The notes beneath the pieces are model-generated. The model did not search any database. It saw nothing but the letters and a program-made list of their open reading frames with translations, and had not been told where the DNA came from. A DNA stretch of 64,000 nt. Origin: Sva-07 sp963698435 (lineage in GTDB: Bacteria; Actinomycetota; Acidimicrobiia; Acidimicrobiales; Ilumatobacteraceae). A program made the translations under genes and the position numbers. The stretch covers positions 496,001-560,000 of the forward strand of contig CAVOQV010000018.1 in NCBI GenBank assembly GCA_963698435.1, given 5' to 3'. Below are positions 53,659 to 63,314 of the stretch, piece by piece (positions within the stretch are counted from its first letter, which is position 1; each line of letters starts with the position of its first letter).

Positions 53659-53751
53659 TCACAGCGAGAGCATCGCCAGCGCGAGCGCGATGAACAGCAG
53701 CGGGCTCGCATACGACGTCTGCCGGCGCAGGTGGAGGAGCTTGGTCTTCAC
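53659..53751 (-). CDS. possible 30-aa small membrane protein
   Basis: A 30-codon frame, too short for routine ORF lists: MKTKLLHLRRQTSYASP followed by the hydrophobic tail LLFIALALAMLSL. GTG start at 53751 with GGACAGG just upstream. Its basic N-terminus and one hydrophobic segment look like a small membrane protein, but it could also be a chance frame. It lies between the stop of meaB (convergent) and the family-2 doublet. Confidence 0.25.
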   Translation of the reverse strand: MKTKLLHLRRQTSYASPLLFIALALAMLSL

Positions 53752-53830
53752 ACCTGTCCATCGGCTCGTGGGAGCCCACCTGAAGTACGGACTTGGTCAA
53801 GGTCCGTGAGCGCTCCCCCCGACCTGTTTG

Positions 53831-53931
53831 CGATGAGCGAAAGGCGCGTATGCGGTCGCGTCGCTCATCGCAGCACCGGTGCGGTCGGCAGCGATGAGCC
53901 AAAGGCGCGTATGCGGTCGCGTCGCTCATCG
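53831..53931. repeat. family-2 palindrome doublet
   Basis: Two 40-bp palindromes at 53831-53870 and 53892-53931, offset by 61 bp. Arms CGATGAGCGA (one copy CGATGAGCCA) and TCGCTCATCG; core AAGGCGCGTATGCGGTCGCG identical in both. Lies between meaB and the enoyl-CoA hydratase, both converging on it. Confidence 0.85.
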
Positions 53932-53961
53932 CAGCACTGTGTCGGAGTGGGGTCGGCGGCG

Positions 53962-54736
53962 CTACTTGCCGGTGAAGGTGGCCTTGCCAGGCCCGTGTTC
54001 GAGGAAGCTCGCCACACCGGTGCGCGCATCGTCGGTGCGGAAGACCTCGACGAATCCTGCTCGCTCGAGCGCGAGTCCGTCCGACAGCGATCGCTCGAGA
54101 CCGTCATCGATCACGCGCTTGCAGATGGCCTGCGCCGACAGCGGGCCGGAAGCGACCTCCGCCGCGAGCGCAAGCGACCGCTCGGTGAGTGTCTCGGAGG
54201 AGACGACCTCGTCGGCGAGTCCGATCCGCGCTGCCTCCTCTGCCGCGCACCTGGCGTCCGGTGAGGCACATCTCCTTGGCCCGACTGGCTCCGACGAGGC
54301 GGGGCAGGCGCTGGGTGCCGCCGCCGCCCGGAATGATCCCGAGGAGGATCTCTGGCTGGCCGAACACGGCCTTCTCCGATGCGATCCGGTAGTCGCAGGC
54401 GAGTGCGAGTTCGCATCCGCCGCCGAGTGCGTACCCACTCACCGCAGCGATCACGAAACGGGGGATCGCAGCGACGGCATCGAGCGCACCGTGGAAGGCG
54501 GCGCCGATGGCGGCTGCCTCGTCCGGACCTCCGAACTGGGAGATGTCGGCGCCGGCTGCGAACAGTCGGTCTCCGCCGGTGATCACGACGGCGCCGGGCG
54601 GAACCGAGGTCAACTCGACCGCAGCCGCTCGGATCTCGGCGAGCAACTCGGTCGACAACGCGTTGACTTTGCCGTTGGCGAGTGTGATGAGTGCGACGCC
54701 GTCAGAGCGCCGTTCGAGCGTGAGCAGTTCGGCCAT
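53962..54736 (-). pseudogene. enoyl-CoA hydratase/isomerase, frame broken
   Basis: Crotonase-fold enzyme for fatty acid beta-oxidation, about 257 aa when joined. The first frame has the acyl-CoA oxyanion pocket FAAGADISQFGG and GYALGGGCELALACDYRIAS, to LTGRQVR; the second continues from EEAARIGLADEVVSS to the end of the family C-terminus. The break is near 54245-54255, where one base separates the two. Otherwise intact, so a sequencing indel or a single recent frameshift. Shares orientation with the following MFS gene, 28 bp apart. Confidence 0.8.
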
Positions 54737-54764
54737 CGCCCGAGTCTTGCCGATGCGGACGTCG

Positions 54765-55985
54765 TCAGGCGGCGACGTCGACGTGGAGCGGTCGCTTGAG
54801 CGACCACGCCGAGCGCGACAACCAGGCGCCGGTGGCGACGAGCGTCAGCATGATCCCAGCGCACACGAGGTAGGCCGCGGTGCGTCCGAAGTTGTCGTAG
54901 AGCGCGGCGGTGACCACCGCCATGATTCCTGCCGACAGTGCCTGTGCTGCTCCGAGTACTCCCTGTGCGCCGGCCTGTCGATCCTCGGGTATGACCATGC
55001 CGACGGCGACGCCGCTGCTCGACACCGTGATGCCGTCGGCAACGGCGTGCACCATCGCCACCGCGAAGATCCACGTCCCGGTCGGCAAGATGCCGTAGAG
55101 CGACATGAACAATGCGCCGAGCGACAACCCGATCACGGCGATGCGGAACGGGCCGTGGACCTGCGCCAGCCGACCGCCCGGGGGCCCGAGCACGATCAGC
55201 GGCAGTGCAAACAGGGTGATGCCGAGATTGGCGATCCACTCGTTGGTCCCGAGGTCTTTGTGCACGACGGCCCACAGCGCGTCGAACGAGCCGATCATCA
55301 CGAACAACGCCGCACCGAACACGACGGCCCCGGCGAAGGGCCGGATCGCCAGCAGGTCGACTGCCAGGCGCCGCTTGGGCGGCACGGTGCTCTCGGCGAC
55401 CTGCACTCGAGCCACGAACGGCAGGAGCACCGCCGTGGTGACGGCGACGACGACGAACGGTGCGGGAATGCCGAATGGCCCCACGAGGAGCGCAGAGATC
55501 GCCGGGCCGAGCGCGAAGCCGAACACGTCGGCGGCGAGCAGCCGTCCGAGGTTCTGGCCGAGATGGTTCGGGTCGGCCAGGATGACGATGCGTCGCGCGG
55601 CCGGAACGGCGGCCCCGATCCCGATCCCCGAGATGAACCGGCCGATCAGAATCGGCGTCAGTGTGGTGCTGAATCCCATCAGCAGCAGCCCGATCACGTT
55701 GATGGCGACACCGAACAGCACCACCTGACGGGCGTGCCCGCGGTCGGCGAGCGGCGCGATGAGCACCTGCGAGAGGAAGCCGGCGATGAACCCGATGCCG
55801 ATCACGATGCCGATCGACGTCTCGCTGATCCCGTAGTCGTCGCGGTAGTCGTCGACGATGGTGAACAGCACGCCGTAGCCGGCTGCCAGGCTCGCCATCA
55901 TTCCGCCGAACGCGAAGAACAGGGTGCGCGGCGACGGCGGATCGCGTCGAGTATCCGGCGCCACGTCGGGCGGTGACGTCGTCAT
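54765..55985 (-). CDS. major facilitator superfamily transporter
   Basis: 406 aa with about 12 hydrophobic helices. MFS loop motif is seen in PLADRGHARQVVLFG, and the N-terminal FFAFGGMMASLAAGYGVLF start is typical. Substrate unknown. ATG at 55985. Lies beside the enoyl-CoA hydratase in the same orientation. Confidence 0.85.
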   Translation of the reverse strand: MTTSPPDVAPDTRRDPPSPRTLFFAFGGMMASLAAGYGVLFTIVDDYRDDYGISETSIGIVIGIGFIAGFLSQVLIAPLADRGHARQVVLFGVAINVIGLLLMGFSTTLTPILIGRFISGIGIGAAVPAARRIVILADPNHLGQNLGRLLAADVFGFALGPAISALLVGPFGIPAPFVVVAVTTAVLLPFVARVQVAESTVPPKRRLAVDLLAIRPFAGAVVFGAALFVMIGSFDALWAVVHKDLGTNEWIANLGITLFALPLIVLGPPGGRLAQVHGPFRIAVIGLSLGALFMSLYGILPTGTWIFAVAMVHAVADGITVSSSGVAVGMVIPEDRQAGAQGVLGAAQALSAGIMAVVTAALYDNFGRTAAYLVCAGIMLTLVATGAWLSRSAWSLKRPLHVDVAA

Positions 55986-56040
55986 CGATCGCAGGCTACC
56001 GATTCGGGTTCAGGCGCCCAGGCCCGGATTCGCGCCACTG

Positions 56041-56141
56041 CGATGAGCGAAACCTCCGCATTCGGTCGCTTCGCTCATCGATGGGGAAGTGAACTGGGCT
56101 GCGATGAGCGAAACCTCCGTATTCGGTCGCTTCGCTCATCG
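56041..56141. repeat. family-2 palindrome doublet
   Basis: Two 40-bp palindromes at 56041-56080 and 56102-56141, offset by exactly 61 bp. Cores differ at one base (AACCTCCGCATTCGGTCGCT and the second with T at position 9). Flanking 21-bp spacers are also similar (ATGGGGAAGTGAACTGGGCT and GTGGGGAAGTGAATCGGGCC), so the whole 61-bp unit was duplicated. Between the MFS start and the glgP stop. Confidence 0.9.
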
Positions 56142-56236
56142 GTGGGGAAGTGAATCGGGCCTGCAGGATCCCGCCGCGGGAGGGCGGTCGCGGGGCGGTG
56201 AGCCGGTCGGGCGGGAGAGCATCCCCCACAGTTGGG

Positions 56237-58723
56237 TCAGCCGAGGGCGACGAGGCCGGTGTCGAACGGTCCTCGCAGGGCAGGGTGCGTGGGCATCGCC
56301 CTCGCCGCCAGGCCCCATCGCCCGGCGCGGTCCGGAGCGAACGAGGTCCGGAATCGGCCATCGTCGTCGGCGGATATCGGGACGACCTCGAGCGCGGTCT
56401 CGTCGAACGATCCGTCGGCGAGAAGCGGGCCGTGGAGCAATTGCACAACGATCTCGTCGCGGTCGAGCGGACCCGGGTGAAGTTCCACCACCACGTCATG
56501 GCGAGCACCGGCCGCCCCGCCGTCGAGGCCCGAGCCATCGTCGAGGAGCTGCACGCTGACGCCGGGCCACGATGCGGCCACGTGTTGCTTCCAGGCGGCG
56601 AGGTCCTTGGCGGGCGCACCAGCGTCGGCGGTCAACGTGTTGGTGCCGATCGCCGCTGGCTCGTAGAACTTGATGACGTAATCGCGCACCATCCGTCCGG
56701 CGATCACATTCCAGCCGAGCGTCGCCCAGTTGGTCTTGATCTTCTCGATCCAGCCGTGAGGGAGACCGTCGTCGTGGCGGGCGTAGAACAGGGGAACGAT
56801 CTCGTTCTCGATGACCTGGAAGGCGGCGTCGGCCTCGCGCCGGTCGCGCCGCTCGAGGTCGGGATCGTCGTCGAACGACGCGATGTCGAAGCCGTTGTCG
56901 CCGTCGGACATCTCATCCCACCAGCCATCTCGGATCGAGCAGTTCAAACCGCCGTTCAGCGCGGCCTTCATCCCTGACGTGCCGCAGGCCTCCATGGGGC
57001 GGCGCGGGGTGTTCAGCCAGACGTCGCAGCCGTGGTACATCGTGCGGGCGATCCCGATGTCGTAGTCGGGGACGAACACGAACCGATGCCCGACATCGGC
57101 GTCGCGGGTCAGTCGGTCGATCTCACGGATCAGGGCCTTGCCCGGCTCATCGGCAGGGTGAGCCTTCCCGGCGAAGACGAACTGAACCGGCCGGTCGGCG
57201 TCGAGCAGCATCGAGCGCAGCCGCTCGAGCTGGCCCAGCAGCAGCGTCGAACGCTTGTAGGTCGCAAACCGTCGCGCGAATCCGATCGTGAGGACATCGG
57301 GGTCGAGGAGCGCGCCGCCGAGGCGATCACGCACCATGGCGACCAGTTCGCGGCGCCCCTCGTTGCGAACGTCCCAGATTTCGCGATGGTCGAGGTGGCG
57401 CACTCGATCCCAGTCGCTCTGGTCGGCCAGGTGCCATTCGTCGCCGATCATCTGCGACAACAGTTCGTCGACGCGGTCACTCACCCAGGTGCGGGCGTGC
57501 ACCCCGTTGGTGACGTGTCCGATCGGCACCTCGCGGGTCGGCAGCGACGACCAGAGGTCGCCGAACATCTCCCGCGACACCTCGCCGTGCAGGCGTGCCA
57601 CGCCATTGGAGTACGCAGCCAGCCGCAAGCCCATGATCGCCATGTTGAACTTGTCGTGCTCGGTCTCGCTCTGGCCGACGGCGATCAGTCGGTCGATGGT
57701 CACATCGCAGTCGGTGGCGAACGCGGTGAAGTACGTCTCGAACAGCTCGCGGGGGAAGCGATCGATGCCGGCGGGGACCGGCGTGTGGGTGGTGAACAGG
57801 CTCCCGGCGCGAACCGCCTCGATCGCTTCGTCGAAGCTCAGCCCTCGGCCGACCCATTCGCGGATCCGTTCGAGTCCGAGGAATCCAGCGTGGCCCTCGT
57901 TGGTGTGGAAGACCTGCGGGTGGATGTCGAGCGCCCGAAGCGCCCGAACCCCGCCGATCCCGAGGATGATCTCCTGGCGTAGCCGGTGCTCCTCGTTGCC
58001 ACCGTAGAGCCGGTCGGTGATCGCGATCGCGTCGGGCGGGTTGGACGGCACATTCGTGTCGAGCAGATAGAGATGGATCCGGCCGACGTCGACGCGCCAC
58101 ACGCGAACGGTGACGGGAACATCGGCGAGGTCGACGACTACCTCGACTCCGGTCGGATGGATTCCGAGAGCGTCGGGGTCGATGCGTTCGTTGCGTTCGC
58201 GCTGCCATCCGTTGTTGTCGAGGAACTGATGGAAGTAGCCCTCGGTGTAGAGCAGGCCAACGGCCACGAGTGGGATGCCCAGGTCGGACGACGCCTTCAG
58301 GTGATCGCCTGCGAGGACGCCGAGCCCGCCCGAGTACTGGGGAAGGGCCTCGGTGATGCCGAACTCAGGCGAGAAGTAGGCGACCGACTCGAGCGCGGTG
58401 TTGCCGTCGGCGGCGCGCCGGGCGAACCAGCTCGAACCGTCGAGCACGTCGTCGAGGCGTTGCCGTGCTCGACGCAGCTGCTCGATGAAGTGCTCGTCGT
58501 CGGCGAGCTGCTCCCAACAGCCCGGCGACGTGCGCCGCACGAGGTCGACCGGATGCTGGCCGGAGTCGCGCCACGAACGACCGTCGCGAGTGCCGTCGAG
58601 CCGATCGAAGAGGCGGGCGAGCTGCCGGTCCCATGCCCAGTGCAGGTTGGCGGCCAGCGACTCGATTGCACGCAGCGACTCGGGGACGTTGCTGACGACG
58701 GTGAATTGACGAACGGGGCGCAT
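56237..58723 (-). CDS. glgP: glycogen/alpha-glucan phosphorylase
   Basis: 828-aa GT35 family phosphorylase (TIGR02094-type, shorter than E. coli GlgP) cutting alpha-1,4-glucan with phosphate to glucose-1-phosphate. PLP Lys586 lies in GTSGMKAALNGGLN. Early motifs: NLHWAWDRQLARLFD and YFSPEFGITEALPQYSGGLGV-type start at residues about 115-135. Start ATG at 58723; a longer frame to 58774 is not family-like. Transcribed downstream of the GT4 gene (92 bp gap). Confidence 0.93.
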   Translation of the reverse strand: MRPVRQFTVVSNVPESLRAIESLAANLHWAWDRQLARLFDRLDGTRDGRSWRDSGQHPVDLVRRTSPGCWEQLADDEHFIEQLRRARQRLDDVLDGSSWFARRAADGNTALESVAYFSPEFGITEALPQYSGGLGVLAGDHLKASSDLGIPLVAVGLLYTEGYFHQFLDNNGWQRERNERIDPDALGIHPTGVEVVVDLADVPVTVRVWRVDVGRIHLYLLDTNVPSNPPDAIAITDRLYGGNEEHRLRQEIILGIGGVRALRALDIHPQVFHTNEGHAGFLGLERIREWVGRGLSFDEAIEAVRAGSLFTTHTPVPAGIDRFPRELFETYFTAFATDCDVTIDRLIAVGQSETEHDKFNMAIMGLRLAAYSNGVARLHGEVSREMFGDLWSSLPTREVPIGHVTNGVHARTWVSDRVDELLSQMIGDEWHLADQSDWDRVRHLDHREIWDVRNEGRRELVAMVRDRLGGALLDPDVLTIGFARRFATYKRSTLLLGQLERLRSMLLDADRPVQFVFAGKAHPADEPGKALIREIDRLTRDADVGHRFVFVPDYDIGIARTMYHGCDVWLNTPRRPMEACGTSGMKAALNGGLNCSIRDGWWDEMSDGDNGFDIASFDDDPDLERRDRREADAAFQVIENEIVPLFYARHDDGLPHGWIEKIKTNWATLGWNVIAGRMVRDYVIKFYEPAAIGTNTLTADAGAPAKDLAAWKQHVAASWPGVSVQLLDDGSGLDGGAAGARHDVVVELHPGPLDRDEIVVQLLHGPLLADGSFDETALEVVPISADDDGRFRTSFAPDRAGRWGLAARAMPTHPALRGPFDTGLVALG

Positions 58724-58814
58724 TGGACGGTGACGATACCGACTCGACGCCTGGCTCTTGACGGGCGCGACCAAGGTTCATCGCCCCGTTACGAACCGCG
58801 TCAGCGCATCGGTT

Positions 58815-60008
58815 TCACATCGCGCGGTGACGACCGCTTGCGACGACGTCGCGGTAGACATCGGACGTCGATCGGGCGATCGCGGCCCAGGCGTACTTGT
58901 GTTCCACCAGATCACGAGCGTTCGCCACCAGGATGGTGGCGAGATCGTGGTTGGTCAGCACCTGCTCGATCGCATCCGCCAGATCGTCGGGATTGCCGGG
59001 TTCGAACGTGACACCCGCGTTGGTGCCGGTGATCAACTCGGCGAGCCCGCCCGTTCGCGCGACGATCAGTGGGGCGCCTGCCGCCAGTGCCTCGAGCGCG
59101 ACGATCCCGAACGGTTCGTAGAGCGACGGGATCACGACGCACCCTGCTCGGTGCACCAGGTGACGGAGGTCGGCGTCGTTCAGGAAACCGGGGAGGTCGA
59201 CGATGTCGCTGACCCCTTCGACGTCGACCTGGGTCTGCAGCTCGGGCAGGTAGCTGCCGCGGCCGGCGATCACACTGCTGACGTCGGGCACCCGCCCGCG
59301 CAGCTCATGCATTGCTCGGGCCAGCACCTGGAAGCCCTTCTCGTACTGCACGCGTCCCCACGACACGACCAGCGGCGGCCGCGGTCCGGTCGGCACGCTC
59401 GGGGTGTTCGCAGGACGCCATTGCTCGGGGTCGATGCCGTTTGGTATGTGGACCACGTGGTCCTCGGCGAGCTCGAAACCGGTGATCAACTGTTCGACGA
59501 TGAACCGCGTCGGCGAGATCATCCGGTCGGCCTGGAAGGCGAGCCACCACTCGATCGAATTGATGTCGGTCGGATGCCCGAGCGGGAGTTGGCCGCCGTG
59601 GCGGACCCGCTCGGTGCCATGCATGGTGAGCACGAAGGGGACGTCGTAACGGTGCGCGAGTGCGTCGGCGGCCCAGCCGAGCTGCCAGTCGTGTCCGTGC
59701 ACGATGTCGGGCTGCCAGCCCTCCAGGTCGCCGACGAATCGACTGCCGAGCTTGGTGACCGCATGATTCGCCGACGCGACGCGGGTGACCGCCTCGGAGG
59801 GTGGCAGCCATGGCAGGTCGACGAGCGTTCGGAGCACTCGGATGTGGTCGGGCGGTTTCGCTTCGAGTTCCGCGGGCCGGTCTGCCACGGTGAGCACGAC
59901 GACGTCGTGGCCCGCGCGTGCCAGCGCTGTGCCGAGTCCCGCGACATGTGCCGCGATGCCGCCGGTCGAACGCGGCGGAAACTCCCACGACAGCATCAAC
60001 ACGCGCAC
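58815..60008 (-). CDS. glycosyltransferase family 4 (glycogen synthase-like)
   Basis: 397 aa, GT-B fold: LSWEFPPRSTGGIAAHVAGL at the N-terminus, HGHDWQLGW, and the C-terminal donor site with VSWGRVQYEKGFQ and the E-x7-E motif in YEPFGIVALEALAAG. Neighbouring glgP and glgB suggest alpha-glucan chain synthesis; the close relatives include GlgM/GlgA of the actinobacterial route. Start GTG at 60008 gives the standard N-terminus. Head-to-head with glgB (94 bp). Confidence 0.85.
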   Translation of the reverse strand: MRVLMLSWEFPPRSTGGIAAHVAGLGTALARAGHDVVVLTVADRPAELEAKPPDHIRVLRTLVDLPWLPPSEAVTRVASANHAVTKLGSRFVGDLEGWQPDIVHGHDWQLGWAADALAHRYDVPFVLTMHGTERVRHGGQLPLGHPTDINSIEWWLAFQADRMISPTRFIVEQLITGFELAEDHVVHIPNGIDPEQWRPANTPSVPTGPRPPLVVSWGRVQYEKGFQVLARAMHELRGRVPDVSSVIAGRGSYLPELQTQVDVEGVSDIVDLPGFLNDADLRHLVHRAGCVVIPSLYEPFGIVALEALAAGAPLIVARTGGLAELITGTNAGVTFEPGNPDDLADAIEQVLTNHDLATILVANARDLVEHKYAWAAIARSTSDVYRDVVASGRHRAM

Positions 60009-60102
60009 GGTCGCGCACCTTAGTGTCGGCTCTGGCGTCGTCGAGGCTCTGCCGGCAGCTCTCGGCCACGCGGTCGATCGATGTGGTCGTACCCTGGTGG
60101 CG

Positions 60103-62009
60103 ATGGTCAATGTCGCCCGCCCGATCGGTGAGCTCGATCTGCACCTCTTCGGGGAGGGGACGCACCGCCGCCTGTGGGAGCTGCTCGGGCCACAGCCGCT
60201 CCACGTCGACGCAGAAGGTTCGGCTTCGGGGGTTCGGTTCGCTGTGTGGGCGCCGAACGCGACGTCGGTGGCCGTCGTGGGCGACTGGACCGACTGGACG
60301 CCTCAGGCGCTGCGTCGAGTCGAGACCGACATCCCCACCGGGATCTGGTCGACCGTGGTGCCCGGTGCCCGCAGTGGGCATCGGTACAAGTTCGAGATCG
60401 TCGGCCCCGACGATCGGACGGTGCGAAAGGCCGACCCGATGGCGCGCCGGACCGAGCTCCCCCCGAGCGATGCGAGCGTGGTGCCCTTCGTCGTCGATCA
60501 CGACTGGAATGACGACGAGTGGATGGCCCAGCGGGGTGAGGTGATGGCTTCGACGGCACCGCTACGCATCTACGAAGTGCATCTCGGTTCGTGGCGGCGG
60601 GGCGTCGACACCTGGGAGCAGCTCGCGGGCGAGCTGGGCGATCATGTGTGCGCGCTCGGCTTCACCCACGTCGAGTTGATGCCGATCGCCGAGCACCCCT
60701 TCGGAGGGTCGTGGGGCTACCAGGTGTCCGGCTACTTCGCCCCGACCGCCCGATTCGGTGAACCGGAGGGCTTGCGGCGATTCGTCGACGCCCTCCATCA
60801 GCGGGGGATCGGGGTCGTCGTCGACTGGGTGCCGGCGCACTTCCCGCGCGACGAATGGAGCCTCGGCCGCTTCGACGGCACCGCGCTGTACGAGCACTCG
60901 GACCCGCAGCGCGGTGAGCATCCCGACTGGGGTACCTACGTGTTCGACTACGGCCGCAACGAGGTGCGGAACTTCCTGGTGGCGAACGCGCTGTACTGGC
61001 TCGACGAGTTCCACGTCGACGGGCTGCGCGTCGACGCGGTGGCATCGATGCTGTACCGCGACTACCGCGTGGGCCCGGGCAGTGGGCGCCGAACGACGAT
61101 GGAGGGCGCGAGCACCTCGAGGCTCTTGCTTTCGTTCGGGAGTTGACCACGGTGGTCGGTGAGGAGTTCCCCGAGGCGCTGGTGATCGCCGAGGAGTCGA
61201 CGTCGTGGCCGGGTGTGACCCGTGCGGTCGGCCAGGGTGGCTTGGGGTTCAGTCACAAGTGGAATCTCGGCTGGATGCACGACACGCTCGACTACCTGGC
61301 GCTCGATTCGGCGCATCGGCGACTGCACCATCACGACATGACCTTCGCGATGCTCTATGCCTACGACGAGCGGTTCGTGTTGCCCCTGAGCCACGACGAG
61401 GTCGTTCACGGCAAGGGGAGCCTGCTGTCGAAGATGGCCGGGGACGGCCCCGAACGATTCGCCGCGCTGCGAGCGCTGTTCGCTTGGCAGTGGGCGCTTC
61501 CGGGCGCGCCATTGGTGTTCATGGGGTCGGAGCTTGCGTCGTGGGAGGAATGGAGCGACGAGGCAGAGCTGCCGTGGCATCTCCTGGAGCATTCTGCCCA
61601 TCGCGGGGTCCACGATCTGTTCGTCCGCTTGAACGTCGTCGCCGACGACTGGCCGGCACTCTGGCGGCGCGACCTCGACCCTGGTGGTTTCCAGTGGCTC
61701 GACGCCGACGACGCCGATCACAGCACCTACGCGTTCGTTCGGTGGGATCTCGACGGTGCTGCTGCGGTCGTGTGCGTTGCGAACTTCACCGCGGTCGCTC
61801 GACCCGGCTACCGCGTCGGACTGCCGTGGGGCGGCGACTGGGAAGTCGTGCTCGACACCAACGCGGCCGCGTGGGCAGGAAATGGGCACCGGGACCTCGA
61901 TCGCATGATCGCGGCAACCGACGACGCGTGGCAGGGCTGCTCGTCGTCGGGCGTGCTCGACGTCGACCCGTTGGCGGTGGTGTGGCTCGCCGCGCGATCT
62001 CCTGGCTGA
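60103..62009 (+). pseudogene. glgB: 1,4-alpha-glucan branching enzyme, frame broken
   Basis: Branching enzyme GH13_9 making alpha-1,6 branches in glycogen. First frame: CBM48 (VRFAVWAPNATSVAVVGDW), then GH13 barrel with VDWVPAHFPRDEWSLGRFDG and the nucleophile region VDGLRVDAVASMLY. Second frame: acid/base in LVIAEESTSWPGV, WNLGWMHDTLDY and third carboxylate LSHDEVVHGKGS. The frames join at about 61075-61082, where one base is missing before QWAPNDDGGRE; typical GlgB sequence is restored across it. About 635 aa when joined. ATG at 60103. Likely a sequence error or one recent indel in a pathway gene. Confidence 0.85.
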
Positions 62010-62105
62010 ATTCGGACGGCCGCGCCGTCGGGAGAGTCCGCTCGGGTGGCGGGCGTCCAGGTCGACGCGCTGGTTCTCGATCGGCCGGTTTCGGGCGGCC
62101 CGAGT

Positions 62106-63272
62106 TCAGGGAGTCGTGGTGGTGGGTGGCGCAGCGGTTGTCGGCGGGGTGGCTTGCTGACGAGGCGCCGCGACCGTGGTGGCCGGTGCGACGGTGGTCG
62201 GCGGCGCGGTGGTGGTCGGCGGTGTCGTGGTGGTCGTGGACGTCGTCGTGGTGGTGGCGTCGGGGTCGGGGCGGTTGAACGAGGGCAGCGACTCGCGCTC
62301 GGTGTACTGCTCGGGCTCCTTGCCGTCGTGGCCCCAGACGTAGACGCGGTCGCCGCGATCGACGAGCTCGGGGAAGACGTCTGCGAGTGAGTTCGAGATG
62401 CGGATGCAGCCGTGCGATGCCGGCCAGGTGGGGACGTTCTGGGCTCCGTGGATGGCGATGCCGTAGTTGAAGTACCACGGGTTCTTCATCCCGCCGAGCG
62501 GGCTGACGCGGTTGCCGTCGTAGGAGCGGTTGAACTTGAAGACGCCACCCGGCGTCTTCGCCTCGGCGCAGACCTGCTTGGTGACCGGCTCCTCGTAGGG
62601 GTTGCCGTTCTCGTCGGTGTCGTAGGTGGCGGTTTCGCAGAACGTGGCCGGCCTGCCATCGGGATCCAACTCGCCCGAGGAGATGTGCGAGATGAAGATC
62701 GGCTCGTCGTCGCGGAAGACGGCCATCACCTGCTGCGGGAGATAGACCTCGACGTGAGTGCCGGCGCCGGGGCGGCGTGGCAGGAATCGCACGTTGGGGT
62801 CCGCCATCTGTTGCCAGACCTCTTCGGTGACCACGGTCTGGTCGTTGCGTGCGTTGAAGTCTTCCCATGCAGTGCTGCCGAACAGCTTCTTGAATGCCCA
62901 CACGGCCTGTTGGGTGCCGCTGCCGAACTGCCCATCTGCCGGTCCTGGCTGGAAACCGAGTTCCGTGAGCCGTTCCTGGACACGTCGGACGTCGTCGCCG
63001 ACCGAGCCCAGCGAGACGGGCGTTGCGAGTGGGGCGGCGCGGGGAGCTGCAACGGGCTCGGTGGTGGCCACCGGTCCGGTGACCCCTTCCGGGATGGGGG
63101 AAGCCGTGGTGGTCGCAGTCGTGGCAAGCGTGTTGGGTTCGTCTGCGTCGACGTTGGTGCCGTTGCCACCGAGAAAGACGCCGACGCCGATCACGAGCGC
63201 GAGCACCAGAGTGGCCGCCACCGCGGGCAACCAGGGCCGTACATCGCTGGGGCGCGAAGGTTGCGCGTTCAT
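62106..63272 (-). CDS. L,D-transpeptidase with peptidoglycan-binding domain
   Basis: 388 aa anchored by one N-terminal membrane helix (LPAVAATLVLALVIGVGVFLG), then a Thr/Ala-rich linker, a peptidoglycan-binding type 1 motif (GDDVRRVQERLTELGFQPGP), then the YkuD domain with HGAQNVP and the catalytic Cys289 in SHGCIRISN. It cross-links peptidoglycan by 3-3 bonds or attaches proteins. The last 60 residues are a long Thr/Pro tail. Start ATG at 63272; convergent with glgB. Confidence 0.92.
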   Translation of the reverse strand: MNAQPSRPSDVRPWLPAVAATLVLALVIGVGVFLGGNGTNVDADEPNTLATTATTTASPIPEGVTGPVATTEPVAAPRAAPLATPVSLGSVGDDVRRVQERLTELGFQPGPADGQFGSGTQQAVWAFKKLFGSTAWEDFNARNDQTVVTEEVWQQMADPNVRFLPRRPGAGTHVEVYLPQQVMAVFRDDEPIFISHISSGELDPDGRPATFCETATYDTDENGNPYEEPVTKQVCAEAKTPGGVFKFNRSYDGNRVSPLGGMKNPWYFNYGIAIHGAQNVPTWPASHGCIRISNSLADVFPELVDRGDRVYVWGHDGKEPEQYTERESLPSFNRPDPDATTTTTSTTTTTPPTTTAPPTTVAPATTVAAPRQQATPPTTAAPPTTTTP

Positions 63273-63314
63273 CGGGTGGGGGTCATGGAGAGGAGACGGA
63301 CGTGATCGTGGTGG

